Shown piece by piece: positions 46,975 to 59,261 of a stretch of DNA of 64,000 nucleotides. The stretch comes from Labyrinthula sp. Ha (Eukaryota; Sar; Bigyra; Labyrinthulida; Labyrinthulaceae): assembly GCA_015227615.1 (NCBI GenBank), contig JAALGZ010000009.1, forward strand, positions 806,001-870,000, given 5' to 3'. Position numbers and translations under genes: made by a program. A model generated the notes under the pieces. It saw only the letters and a program-made list of their open reading frames with translations, searched no databases and had not been told where the DNA came from. The first letter of the stretch is position 1; every line of letters starts with the position of its first letter.

Positions 46975-49900
46975 ATAGGCTCCCTATTGTGAATATAAAC
47001 ATTACTTTTGGTTTACATCAGTTAGAAAACCGGCTATTTAAGTTTGACCCGTGAATGTACTATTGAAGGTTTCTTGTTTGTGAAGAAGTCTTTCTGGTTC
47101 TGTTTATTTAGAACTTTTATTGTCTTTGGGCTTAAGGACTAATTATTGCTAGTCTTAGAAAATAAAGTTACATAGTGTCTGTTTTCTTTTATGTAGACTG
47201 TAAGGGTGTTTTTTAAACACTTAAGGAAAAAAAACCTAGAGAAACAAACGAATTCAAACAATATAGAAGTTTACAATTATCAATGAACTTGGATTAAGAC
47301 TCCAGTTGCAGACTGACGAAAAGATCTCATTAAGGAACTCAAGGGCCTCAAGCTCAAGCCTAATCCACTCTCAATATTGAGACTTTAATATCTTTGTTGG
47401 CACACTATAGACAGGTTAAAAATATACATCTGTTCTCAGATCTCCCTTGACTTCATTCTTTTAGTGTCCTCCTCATTACTTGGGGAACCAACTGTATATT
47501 CTAAGAAGGAATATGCCTATGAATTTCTTTAGTGTCCACAGAAATTTGAGGGCCTGCCAGTATTTTCGTTCTTGCTTCCAAGAACTAATGTTGCAGTCTG
47601 GTAACGTTGTAAGACTGAGGGAATTTTATGAGTTCCCATTTACACAAACTATCTAAACCCATTCTTTATATGTTTATCGTCTCTTGAATGGACACAGAAC
47701 CGTAGCTTAGTATGGAAATTGCGAATAATTGGCAGTTGAATGTTAAAATACCAAGAAATTGTTACAACAAAATCCGCCTAGGAAGCAGCTCCTCAGCCGC
47801 TACTAGTCTAGTGTAAGCAGATTTAGGTACAGTATTACTTACAATTGTAAATACTGATGGCCGTTAACCTCTTAAACTTATACTTGTCAAGGGCTAGTTT
47901 CTTGGTTCCAATGTTAATGTTCTAGTATTGGAAGAAGCTGGTTTCAAAGGAGATGAATGCTTAGAAAGGAAAGATAATCTGCTCTTAAGAGATTTATTGA
48001 ACTTTCAGAGGAAGATATTATGTCCATGAGAAACATATATTTACTTTTCATATACTTAGGGATTTGTTTCAGAGTAATACCGGTCTCCTCCCAGAATGCG
48101 TTGCTCCGATATACATTTTCATTACAGTTGAGCAATATTACAGTCGAAGTATACATCAAAGAAATACTGAAGGGTTCCAAAACGCAGATGAACGGCACAC
48201 CTTCTAACAACCAAAATGATTATTACCTTTGGTGTATGCATATATCCTTTATACAAACCTCTTTCAGGCACCAATGTGAACATATGAAATAAGAAAACGC
48301 AGCATTATGGCCACGACTACTTCTAACAGGAAAATTTATGCAAGAGTGCCCGCAGAATTTTTCTGGAAACAAGCAGCAATGTGTTGCCATTCATAGCAAT
48401 AATAACTTAGTCTAACAAAGACTACTCACGTTATTTAAGCTTAACACCCCAGCACATATTTGAATATAATTCCACAGCTATTTCCCATGCTAGCTTCTGC
48501 ATTTATTTTTTGTCTTGCCGTATCATGTAGTCATCGAGTCTAGGTAGAAATGTAAGATAATTTACACCGGCACACTGTTCATATGTACCGTTTAATATAA
48601 CTGTAATACTACTTGTTAGTTAACTACTTAGTTTACCCATGGCCATATCAGAGAACGAGGTAAGAAGCAATTTGGTTATACAACAATTAGAATTTCAATA
48701 AGCATAGCCTAAGAGTAAATCTTACTGTTCTCTACAGGAATCCATAAATCCTCTAATGAGCTAAGCCCCTCAGATAGAAAAATATAAGCTTTCCTGGGGA
48801 AATTAGAATTTAATAAAAAGAAACAAGGTAGATGCAGTTTTGACTTCAGGTTAATATGTGAATGACTACCCTTATGGCTTGGTGTATGTTAATATTTAAA
48901 GCGGGTATATAGCTAGTCCATAGTTAGCCTTTAGTTAGAATAGTAAGCAGGCCTCTAAGGGAAGAAAAATATATGTAAGAGCTTTGAGTACTCAAATTTT
49001 AAGTAATGATAACAACCATAATAACAGAAGAGACAGTTACGCGATAATGAGAAACACTTAGTATGACCAAGAACAAATTCAAGGAGACAAATAACTGCAG
49101 TCGAGAACATTTCCCTGCTAATAATGATTCGCGACATTGTTCGGAGCTCATAAATGCCAATAATTAAAAAATACTTGAGCTAACTATCTCAGTCGGAATG
49201 ATAAGTTCATCAGTCAAAGAACTAAACATAGCTGACTATGTCAATCTTCTCCTTCTTGCTAGCTTAAAGAGTCTACTAATTCTCTAAATACAGAGAAAAG
49301 TGCTAGACCACATAAATTTGTTACTTACATCAGTATAAAAGAAGGAACTAAACATTCATGTCACTTGTATTACGCCAAGTACAGACCACTTTAGTCATTT
49401 AGACTTTTATAGCTCTACGTCAGTTAGTAAGTGTGTTCTAAGTTTATTAGTTAGTCGATAAGAATACATATATTAAACAAATGATGAGTTTCAAGAGCTT
49501 ACCAATTAGACATGGACTAGTTTCCATACAAACAAAATGCTTATTATTACTTGGCCCCTTAAGGAGTTGATCTAGTTAAGTACTCTAGTTTTCGAAAACT
49601 AAACACTAGCTGACAAGAAAGACACTCACTTTTCTATTTTATTACATTGTTATTTTCTTTTTCTTGGCCAATCAATGATTTTATGAGAGGGTTTCACACA
49701 ATTCTTAAAGTAACAGAAGTAAAAACAGTTTTAGGAAAACAGCATTTTAGAGCAAATTTCAATTAAGAGAAAGAGAAAGCTAAGCAGTGGTAACCGTTCA
49801 AATACTTATGTGTTGAATGAAGATAAGTAAAGGGTGGAATGAAGATGAGCTATGTTCATAATAGCATTAGAGAATACTAGCAAAATAAAATTAAAATATC

Positions 49901-50079
49901 CATTCTTTGATTGATAAATTTTTATTAATATCTCCAATACACAAGAATTAGTTCAAAATACATACTATGGCTTTGTAGATATTTCTTCACGTTAGATGCC
50001 ACTATCAGGTGGAAGAAAGGATATCTCGTTGCTTAACGGCACACTGAGGCGCAACAGCTTTTGATTGTATCTATTAGAG
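46975..50079. other. Intergenic stretch, no gene seen
   Basis: About 3.1 kb, AT-rich, with only short open frames. Two overlapping opposite-strand frames at 47944-48292 have no motif. No RNA gene was recognised. Confidence 0.45.
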
Positions 50080-51119
50080 CTACAGATATACCCCTTTAGA
50101 CATTGCCAATTTTCTCAACCAAAGATTTGAACCCAATGCAAACTCAATTTGTGCATAAACACGTGCAGTTACAGTAAATGCGATATTTTCTAACTTCAAC
50201 AATGTGAATATAGCCCTATATGATTCGGGAATGTTTTCCACTAGCTTCAAAGTATTGAAATAACAATATAACTTTAAGAGTCTACGAATTATCAACTCAA
50301 TTTGGACGATTCACATAAATTGCGGCAAACTCTGGCACAACATCCAAGCGCTAAGGTAGGTTCAATTTTTCAACAACTGTACTTTTGCGTTCCCTTAGGT
50401 GGAAATGAGATGGTTATTTTCAAAAAGTTTAGTCCAAATTTATTTGAATCTCTATGACCAAATTGTGTGATCATCGAAGTTATCTTTCTATTCCTTTCTT
50501 CACAATTGTACAAATAAAGTGCACAGCGAATTCGTTGGCTATCTGACTTGATTTGATCATAGTTCATAGATATTAGAGTTCTCGATCTGTTTAAAGTTTC
50601 TTCTCCTACCCGTAGTAATAACACAGCCTAAGCATTCTGAACGGCATCGACTCCTCGTGCTTGAATCATCACGAGTCTCGCCAAATCATTTTCTGAAGAC
50701 AGTTTGAGGCTATTTCGTTCTATGAGCGACAGTATTTTGTACTCAAACCATGTTTCCTTTTCTTTCACAAGTATATTGGCCATTGTTAAGTACTTTTTAG
50801 CTTTAGCCAGGAAATTTAGGCTTAGCTCATTAACTTGCTTTGCAGTGTCAGGTTTTGTCTACTTAGTTACTCTAGCTTGGCTGCAACTATGAACATATTC
50901 TCCAGCTTCGAACCACTTATTCTTCACTCAGAGATACTTCTTGCTTTCTACTTTGTTTCAGGTAGCTACAAATTGTTTGTTCTCGATATCTACTTTGGAG
51001 CTTGCGCGAGAAAGCACTCATAATTGCTGCAGAGTTTTGTCTAAGTAGCTAATTTGTTTAACCGTAGCAAGAAAAGGCCCCGAAGTTTGCAATTCTCCAT
51101 CAAAAGAGTTACAACTCCT
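50080..51119 (-). pseudogene. Decayed helical-repeat-like protein gene
   Basis: Read on the minus strand from 51119, one frame stays protein-like for about 250 codons despite about five in-frame stops. It then changes frame near 50370 and again before the final part (VENIPESYRAIFTLLKLENI, ending at 50080). The readable parts are amphipathic and leucine-rich (ELSLNFLAKAKKYLTMANIL; WFEYKILSLIERNSLKLSSE; LARLVMIQARGVDAVQ) and suggest stacked alpha-helical repeats of TPR type. No family can be named with confidence. The lack of T-rich YTAG acceptors at the stops argues against splicing as the explanation. The stops-without-many-indels pattern suggests fairly recent loss. It lies 155 bases upstream of the LPCAT-like gene and in the opposite direction. 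The edges are approximate. Confidence 0.55.
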
Positions 51120-51273
51120 GTTGCTCTTTTATCAATTGCGCGTAATATAAAGTTTGTAGTATCATACCCTTATCTTATAACTTAACTATAAACTTAGACG
51201 AAAACAATAAATTTAATCTTTATATAACTAAAAAGTGTCAAAATATCCAATATGGGTATAATATACACAAATT

Positions 51274-52896
51274 ATGTCCTATAATTCGTATTTATCTATA
51301 GAATTTCTTTCCGATCATATTTTGGGCAATTATATAGTGACTTCAGCATTTATCAACTGTAATATAAGAGAAATGAAACTAAAAGAGGAACAAAAGGAGA
51401 AACTAAATCAACTCTTATCTATTCCTAAGGTAGAAAGCCCATTTCACCATGAAAGTTCTCTCAATCCTTATGAATTGCTTAAGCTTCTTATTGGGATTGT
51501 ACTGATCCCCCTGAAGGTTGTCATCATCACTCTCTCTGTCTTTACCTCAATCTTCTTTTGCATCATCGCAAACTTCTTTGACAACCCAGATAAACCACAC
51601 TCTTTCATACATAAACTATTTTCTCCAATTCTATGGATCTCAATTCGTATCATCCTCTTTTGCTATGGTTATTTCTACATAAGTGTAAAGGGAAAAAAAG
51701 TGAAATATAACGAGGCTCCTGTTATCATTGGTGCTCCCCATTCCTTTTTTCTCGATCCTTTTCTCACATTTTATCTATATGGAACATTTTCTGGTTTTGC
51801 AAAAAAAGAATTAACATCAAATTTCGTCTTCAAAGTGTATGGAAATTTTGCGAGAACTGTTTGGGTTGATCGAACAACAGCAGATGGGAAAGAAAAGGCT
51901 CTTGAAACGTACAAAGAAAGAGTTGCTAGCGCTTTGAATGGTCAAAAATGGCCAAGATTTGTAACATTTCCAGAAGGAACGTGTACAAATAGAAAAAGTT
52001 TGATCCAATTCAAGAGAGGAGCATTTACTCCAGGAGCTCCAATTCAAGCAGTGTTGATTCGATGGAAGTACTTTTTCTTTAATCCAATTTGGTCATCAGC
52101 TGGTCCAAATAGGAACTTAATGATATTTAGAACGTTATCTCAATTTTGTAATTTTGTTGAGCTTGAAATTTTACCACCTTATCATCCTTCGGAAGAAGAA
52201 AAGTTAGATCCAATCCTTTTTGCAAACAACATGTCTAATCATGTTGCGAAAAAGTTAGGAGTTTCTGTAACGCAACATTCTTACGATGACTCCTTCATAG
52301 GTCGCAAAGCTGCTAAGCTTGGCTTTAGAAAAGACATCAAGAGAATATTTGACTTTGAGTTTTCTTCTTTAAAGCAACTTGGTCTAGAGTTTGATTCTCA
52401 AGAAGTTTTTTCTTTGATGGAAATTTTTAAGAAAGGATCCATTAAACGTAACGGACAAATTGGACCTTGGTTGACTTTCCAGGATGTGTCAAAAGTTTTA
52501 AACGTTGAAACAGGTTTAGAGGAATTTTATAAGTTGATTAAAAATAAAGATGTTGAAGGGATATCGTTGAAAAACTTTATCATAGGTGTTTTATTTTATA
52601 TCAATAATTTGGAACAAGAAAAATATAGAAAAATAATAATGGTTGAGGTTTTGGGTGAAGAGTATGAAAAAGAAGAGAAAACCTATTCTGTTGAATTTAT
52701 AAAGGAAAAGAAAGAAGTTTTCGAGAAGTTTTTTGGAAAGATTAAAAGCGAGGATTCCCTTCTAAACAAGATTGCAAGAAAAGGAAAGCAAACGTTTAAG
52801 AAAAAAGATCTGGAAACTTACCTGAACAATAACAAGTATGTTTATATAAAACTAGAACTCGAGAATAATCCAACTTCGCAAACTTTGAGTGTGTAA
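51274..52896 (+). CDS. Lysophospholipid acyltransferase, LPCAT1/2-like
   Basis: 540 residues from ATG 51274. The next ATG at 51373 (residue 34) is an equally good start because the region before it is not conserved. Hydrophobic segments lie near residues 70-100 and 118-137. The catalytic HX4D motif is H156-S-F-F-L-D161, and the second acyltransferase block FPEGTCTNRKSLIQFKRGAF starts at 232. Both match LPCAT1/2 very closely. These ER-membrane enzymes acylate lysophosphatidylcholine and related lysolipids using acyl-CoA, remodelling membrane phospholipids. The C-terminal half resembles the EF-hand-type tail of LPCATs in length, but no intact calcium loop is visible. It converges on the TIR-like gene, 51 bases away. 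Confidence 0.9.
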   Translation: MSYNSYLSIEFLSDHILGNYIVTSAFINCNIREMKLKEEQKEKLNQLLSIPKVESPFHHESSLNPYELLKLLIGIVLIPLKVVIITLSVFTSIFFCIIANFFDNPDKPHSFIHKLFSPILWISIRIILFCYGYFYISVKGKKVKYNEAPVIIGAPHSFFLDPFLTFYLYGTFSGFAKKELTSNFVFKVYGNFARTVWVDRTTADGKEKALETYKERVASALNGQKWPRFVTFPEGTCTNRKSLIQFKRGAFTPGAPIQAVLIRWKYFFFNPIWSSAGPNRNLMIFRTLSQFCNFVELEILPPYHPSEEEKLDPILFANNMSNHVAKKLGVSVTQHSYDDSFIGRKAAKLGFRKDIKRIFDFEFSSLKQLGLEFDSQEVFSLMEIFKKGSIKRNGQIGPWLTFQDVSKVLNVETGLEEFYKLIKNKDVEGISLKNFIIGVLFYINNLEQEKYRKIIMVEVLGEEYEKEEKTYSVEFIKEKKEVFEKFFGKIKSEDSLLNKIARKGKQTFKKKDLETYLNNNKYVYIKLELENNPTSQTLSV

Positions 52897-52947
52897 ATAC
52901 TTCTTCAATTAGAAATTAACAAACGCAACTTATCAAAAATTACTACC

Positions 52948-53412
52948 TTATGCTTTAACTTGCTTCAATAACCTTGTTAGGTTTACATTTTCCGCATCAA
53001 ACACATCATCATTCAAAAAATGGAAATTTCTGTAAATAAAATTTCCCAACTTATCATAAAATACATCTCCCCATCTATCTGGTTCATGAAACCCAACTTT
53101 CTCCACCAAAAGCGCTTTAAATCTCTTTGGTTCGATTCCATTATCTTCTTCACAAACAAATCTTGCAAGATCAGCTGCAAAAGTTTCACCTTCTTCTGAT
53201 TCATGGCATAAATGCTTAGTAATGAAAAGAAGTATATGAGGAATTTCCTTTACCATTGGCTGCCAGTCTTCTTGTGCTGCTTCTAAATCAGCTGGCACTA
53301 TCACGTCCCCCAAATCTTTTTCTCGTAGCCATTGTACGAAGGGTTCTACTCTATTTGCATCTTCTGCACTATAGAGACAGAGAAATTGAGGGTTTTCAGG
53401 CAGTTCGCTCAT
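52948..53412 (-). CDS. Small TIR-domain-like protein
   Basis: 154 residues, ATG start, single exon. The N-terminal half fits a TIR fold: FLCLYSAEDANRVEPFVQWL (beta-A with the S-x-x-D-type turn), VIVPADLEAAQEDW, then HILLFITKHLCHESEEGETF (hydrophobic strand, then the S/E-rich helix). A C-terminal segment (DRWGDVFYDKLGNFIYRNFH) completes the domain. There is no signal peptide, membrane helix or partner domain, so the protein is a cytosolic stand-alone domain. TIR domains act as adaptor modules or as NAD-cleaving enzymes. I cannot assign a catalytic glutamate with confidence. The family call is from pattern only and moderate. It is convergent with the LPCAT-like gene. Confidence 0.6.
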   Translation of the reverse strand: MSELPENPQFLCLYSAEDANRVEPFVQWLREKDLGDVIVPADLEAAQEDWQPMVKEIPHILLFITKHLCHESEEGETFAADLARFVCEEDNGIEPKRFKALLVEKVGFHEPDRWGDVFYDKLGNFIYRNFHFLNDDVFDAENVNLTRLLKQVKA

Positions 53413-56400
53413 CTTTTTAAATTTTTATTTCCTTGTATGTTACTTTCTGTTTTGAAACGAATCGGATCTCTGATATTCATTTTGGACTCTTGCTGTGTTG
53501 AGTGATATTATTTTGGGCAATTTAGGATCTTCTTGTTTAAATAATGGGAAGAGTGAATTTATACTAATCTACCGTAAAGAACGTTTGTAGCGTAATTTGC
53601 TGTTTTGTCGAAGAGTTTAACCATTTGTTGTAGTTATATTTCAGCCATTTAATCTACTTAGGTCCTTTAGAAACCCAGGTTCAGTAGTATCTCCGGAGAA
53701 AATAAATTTCGTAAGCTATAAACATCGTAATGCACTCTTTCATTCTTTGTGGAGAACTATTTTTTCTTCACGGGGAGTATCAGAGCACTAGTGATGCTAA
53801 TATTTATATCATGAACAGTGGCCAAATGCAACTCACCACTATAGAACACTTATTGACCTCGGCATTACATTCCACATATCGATCTGATGCTTAATATCAA
53901 TGAGTGTTAAAGTATTATTATCTTTGTTTTCTGTTTTCTTCATCATAAGATATTAATTCTACCTGAGGCTGTGTCACTTTTCTATAGCTGAGATTGAAAA
54001 CAATGTTTTTCTTAGATGATCAATTGCACAGTTGCTCTTACTTAGATTATGAATAAATGAAACATGGTTTGCCTTATTAATACTTACCGAATTATATTGC
54101 TACTGGTTGAATGCCTATTGTCTTATCCCTGTTGCTCTAGTCGAATAGTCCTTTTGCCTTATAGTTAACTATTTTTCCATTGCCATTTGGTGCAACTATA
54201 ATGCTCTAATGTTTGGAAATCCATTGTAGTTATAAACTGCAGTCTTGGTGGTCAAAGGTATGTATGCATGGGTTGTAGATTCATAACTAGTTCTCGCTCC
54301 AACGTTAGTTTTGCCGCCTTTGGTGGTCTGGTATTAGCTTTATATTGATGTCCATATCCAAAGATTTGATAGTGCAGATATCGTACTATTTGCCGTTAAT
54401 TGTTTAATTAGAGAAAGTACAGGAGTTGTTCATAGACTAGGGACAACAAGGCGGATATATCATCCTGTTCACAGTTTTAGGTTTTTCCCAAATCTGAAGT
54501 TATTAATTCTGCTAAAATCAAGCGCAGCATATACCAAGTGTTTTAAACTCTTCTAAGTCATAACCTTCACTAAAATAATGATTTCTATTTTATGTTTAAC
54601 GTCAATGCGATAGACTTTTAATAGAAAAAATATATAGCTTTAACATCTTTCGCATCCGAGTTGGAAGCTTCCTGGGTGTTGATTCAAATATGTTGATGTA
54701 AGTTATCTTACCTTTTGAAACCTAGTCTAAAGGATCACTTTTCCTGGGGCTTAGGAATTTGCAGCTTAGCCAGTTCCTCTAATACTATGGGTTTGTGACC
54801 CGGGAATGGTTCTAATAGGTTCTATATGAAGCTGTTCTTACTGAATAAGAAAAAGAGTAGGAATAAAATCAAACGACACTTAAATAGTTTTTGCTAAAAA
54901 TCTTCTAATTTTCTACAGAATATATTGTAGTCCATACAGAGGTCTAGAGCCTTTCTAAGTTACCTGGTTATATCTAGTGTTTTTTCAGTATTTTATAATT
55001 GCTTAAACCTGCACCACATGTTTCTAATTTGAGAGAGAATTCAGGTACCAATCGCAAATAATGAACATGTAGTACTGCTCTAATACAAGATTTAAATTGG
55101 TGCCATCAAGTATTCCGTAGTTAATGAATGTTTCATAAAGTAAAACTAGATGTTTGGCTTTTTGCCAAGTAAGTTGAAATGAGCTATCATTTTAGGATTT
55201 GGTTGTGGGATATAAGCTTTTACAAACTGAAAAAAAACTTAAATATTTCAAAAACCTTATAATTCTTAGTTTCATTTTAACCCTCAACTTGAAATCTTTT
55301 ACAGCAATTAGCGACCATAGACCTGTATTGTGATAGTAAAACAAAAGAAAACTGTTCGCAATAGCAATTAATAGGGCTTAAATTTATCAATCAGCCAGAA
55401 ATGTGCATATGAGGCAATTAAACCATCGGGTTTGGTTCCAATAATTTGGATCCAAAAACCTAGATAATTTTTTGTCTTAGAATATTTATAAAAGGAGCAG
55501 CTATATACGTATATCTTTCAACATTGTAATAACAAGCTACAACTGTACCAGAAAGCAATACTAATACTGCCATCTACTTGGTATACACAACTCCTAAGAA
55601 GTATTCATCATTAGGGTCTAACCAGCTTTAAGATCGGTATCAATAAGAATTGCCAATAATCAACCGAATTTTAGATTACTTTACATCATCAATATCAAAT
55701 TTCAAAGCTTGGATATGCACAACAAATTCCAAATATATGTTGATTATCATTGATTGTAACTAATACTACCAGGCAGACTGGATATTATATTAATGGATAC
55801 ATAAGATCAATATGGAACTAGAATTTCAATATATTTACAACATATATTTCCCAGTCCCTAGTAGGAATCCTAATTATTGTACAAGAACTAAATGTCATAG
55901 AGAGACTTCTGGTATTCAAGAGCAAAAAGGTGTTATTTACCATTGTATGGTTTCTTTACATCCAATTCGGTATAGTAGAAACAATTAAATCACTATGTAT
56001 AGTCTAAATACATATATATATATATTCTTACTCGAATTAATTCTCAGTGGGGCTATAATTAACCACCTTATGTTCAATTGAGTCTAACCAGCAAGTAACT
56101 AAAAAAAACTATGTTTTGAACTTTTTCCTTTACTTTTTGTTAGGATTAATTGCGGAAGCAACTAACTAAGCGCATTAAAACAAATCGAAATATTATCAAT
56201 TTCAAGGTTAAATAAATTCAAGAGAGAAAAAATAGAAGTTTTAATACTAGCCAAAAGGATTTTTTATTCATTTTAAAGTGGTGAGAGCGACTGAAACTGA
56301 TAGAAACCCTAGTATGCGATTCCTTAGAGATAATTATTGTCGCCGAATCTAAGAGATAGCAGGGTTTTTCTTGCTCTACAACAAAATTCAGAGATCTAGA

Positions 56401-56925
56401 AGGTTCTGGACAAAAATTAGGAATTTCTTTAATATTCTTACTTAGTTTGATACGCTGCTTAGAAGCTTTGGTTTTTTAAAAGGTTTTATTTAATTCTTGC
56501 TGACTTTGAAATATGATCAGGATCAGTCCAAAGAGATCAAGCATTCTTTATTTTGTTCTCCAGTGTCATTATGAATATTCTTACCAATGTGATTGCAGAC
56601 ACAATTACTAGGTTTAACAACAACCTCTGTGCTAATCGGAGAAACTCTACCATTCTTTGAATCCATTTATTGCAGTAACAGTTTATCAATGGTTGAAAGT
56701 ACTTCCAGGTTTCTTGAGCGCCAATTCGCAAGATCTTAGAAAACCTGGAAAGGAAGTTTTACGATCATTCGTATCTCTAAGAGAAGGGAGCAGGATGCTC
56801 CTGGAAAATAATTGGGTATTTTCCACAAACACTTTCTCAGCTGCACGAGTTAAATTTGGTTATAGCCTAACACAGCATTAATATTCTTCATCTATGTAAA
56901 AAAGGCCCTTTATTTGAGTAACTGA
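53413..56925. other. Intergenic stretch, no gene seen
   Basis: About 3.5 kb, AT-rich. A pair of opposite-strand open frames at 56537-56881 has no recognisable motif. A short TA run lies near 56010. Nothing further is supportable. Confidence 0.45.
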
Positions 56926-57673
56926 TAGGGGTAGGATTTGATTTATTGATAATTTATCAATAAGAAATTTCCCCATGTTTTCCCTATTGTTTAATTCTGA
57001 TAATTCCCAAACCATTTTGATTGATTATTGAGAATCAAATAATAATAAGTAATAAATTGGGCCACATTGCCCTGGGCCAAGTGGTCAAAAAATCTATATT
57101 TCGTATTGTCATCATATGGTATTCTCCTAAACATGGGGTATATGACTAGGGTTTCTTAACGGTAGAACCCTCCTTTATCGCGGCCATTTTTTCGCCAAAT
57201 CTATACTAGGATACTAGCACGGTACAAAACCATTTATGGTGAGATACTGCTATGTTCCAAACTTTAGGGTAATTCCTGAAACTTGAACGTCCTTCTGTCG
57301 TACAAAGTCAAAACCAAACAATTTTGATGGGAAAAGGGAGGAAATTACTTGTAAAAGCAATGAAGCGGAACGTAAGCTAGTGAAAGAGGGTTTACTTGGA
57401 CTTAAGAACCGCTACATATTACCCTGTTGCATACCATTACCGAATTTTTCCTCGAACATATGGTCCTGTTACAAGGATTTTCGTGCGGTGCATTAATAAA
57501 ATATATGTTTTTGGGATGTTTTGCCCAAGGAGATATGGCCCAATATATTATTGATAATCAAAATAAAATTAGAATCATTGAATAAAAATCAAAACCAACA
57601 TGCTTTTATTGATAATCAGAATCAGAATTTTTATCAAAAGGTTATTAATAAGTTTTATCAAACTCCACCCCTA
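56926..57673. mobile_element. Foldback/MITE element, copy 4 (748 bases, largest)
   Basis: It starts TAGGGGTAGGATTTGAT and ends with the complement of TAGGGGTGGAGTTTGAT. Flanks GTAACTGA and GTAACTGT match at 7 of 8 bases, which supports an 8-base target duplication. The two arms are imperfect inverted repeats for about 150 bases: TTCTGATAATTCCC…, TTGATTATTGA…, and TTGGGCCACATTGCCC mirrored by TTGGGCCATATCTCC on the other arm. A unique middle of about 400 bases has no long ORF. The 8-base duplication and TAGGGGT end suggest hAT mobilisation. Confidence 0.82.
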
Positions 57674-59261
57674 GTAACTGTATATCTATGAACAAGCGTT
57701 TTATCAAAGCAACAAAATTTTAAACTTATTTTGTTTAACCGGTCCATTTACATGCTGTGATTGACATACTGAAGCACAAATAACTTGGCATAGATTTCAT
57801 GCTTCCCCGTTAAATAGATCTCAAGTAGAGTGTGATTTACTAAATAGCAGTTAAAATCTTGATCTTAGTACTTGAATTGCAAATCTAGATATTCATTTAG
57901 AATAATCCAACACTTACTATTTCTTGTGGAAGCTAATCTTTTCGTCACAACAGACTTTTCGCTCTTAGTATAAAATATTCAGTATTTTCCATGACAGAAT
58001 GATCTCAGAGGTGCATAATGCAATAAGAAGGCTACTTTTGCTATGTGTGTTAGTATAGGTTGAGTAGGTTTCTTGAAACCTAGCTTCTCCAAATATTATA
58101 CAGAAAGTTTTGCGTATGATTCTTTTCTCACTTTGCCTCTCTCTGTAAAAACTCCATTTTACCAAATCAATGCACACAGAAGTTTGCAAAGTGTTCGTAC
58201 ATGAAATTCATATTCTCTAAGTTACACTTTTAGTGGGCAAAATATGATATCATTTTGCATTGACCTGGATGCCGCTATTGCTAGTTTTGGAACGTGGGCT
58301 TATCGGTAGTTGATGAAATTTTGAGAAATTTTAATTATCTACAAAAAAACCAAGTAAAGTTTGAAAACAAGGTTGAGGAATAATGGAAGCTTATTCTTGC
58401 AATGTATGAGATTTTAAGTGTTTTGGTGTTCAAGACCCAAAATTTAAGCTTGGAAACTACATGTTATTCGTCCATTACTGCAGAGCAGTTTTGCGCCAGG
58501 AGTTCTAAATTTAAGAGAAGTTAAAGCAAAAATATACGAATAGCTAAATTCGACATTAGAACTTGTGAACTCCTAAGGTCTATATTTCATATAATTTTTT
58601 CCAGCTCCTTAAATTGAATATCATGGTGAAGGCCTCATCATCCATCTGCTCTTAGCCCATAGATACTACAAAAGTCTTCGAATACTATATTTGTTATATG
58701 CTCAATCTTTGTCAAAGATGATTTTAGTTAACATTTTTTGCTAGGACAATGTTTGAATTCGATATTTAACCAAAATGAAGCAAATAGAAACAAGACATGT
58801 GTCGATTTGAAGACTCGAAAAACTGATAATCTTAAATGTTTAAACGTTGGTACTAATGTTACTTTTCAATGTTAGTAACCTAATAAAGTTTGCTACGTGT
58901 AACAAGAAGAAGTCTTTTTTAATTTGTACTAAAGTTTCAACAATAGCGATATCTATATACACCAATAAAACCTTTTTAAAATGTTTTTGATTTTTGACAG
59001 CAGTTGATTATTCAAGCAGCTATGAGATCTTACATCCATTAAATAAACGACTTTCTCCAGCACCTGAAAAATTTTCCGCAGTAATGATATCACAAAGGCT
59101 TATTGGCCCAGAATCTGTGATAATTAACTTTTCTACAAATTTAATTACTGTTGTTTCTTGTATTACACATATATGTTGTTACGATACACATTTTCTCCGC
59201 ACTTGCAACTTGGTAAACCTAACCGTTTCCCAGCAAATAAAAATCAAAGAAAATCTAAGAA
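57674..59261. other. Intergenic stretch upstream of the ABC transporter
   Basis: AT-rich. A 94-codon frame at 58994-59278 opens at TTG, overlaps the transporter start in another frame and has no motif. It may be leader sequence or chance. Confidence 0.45.

Noticed and set aside
50370-51119. Reassigned stop codons as the reason for in-frame stops in the helical-repeat-like gene
   Set aside because: TAA, TAG and TGA each end clear genes in this window (for example Nudix, MAK16 and the NIPP1-like gene), so the code is standard.
56010-56025. TA dinucleotide run
   Set aside because: Short simple repeat, expected in DNA this AT-rich.
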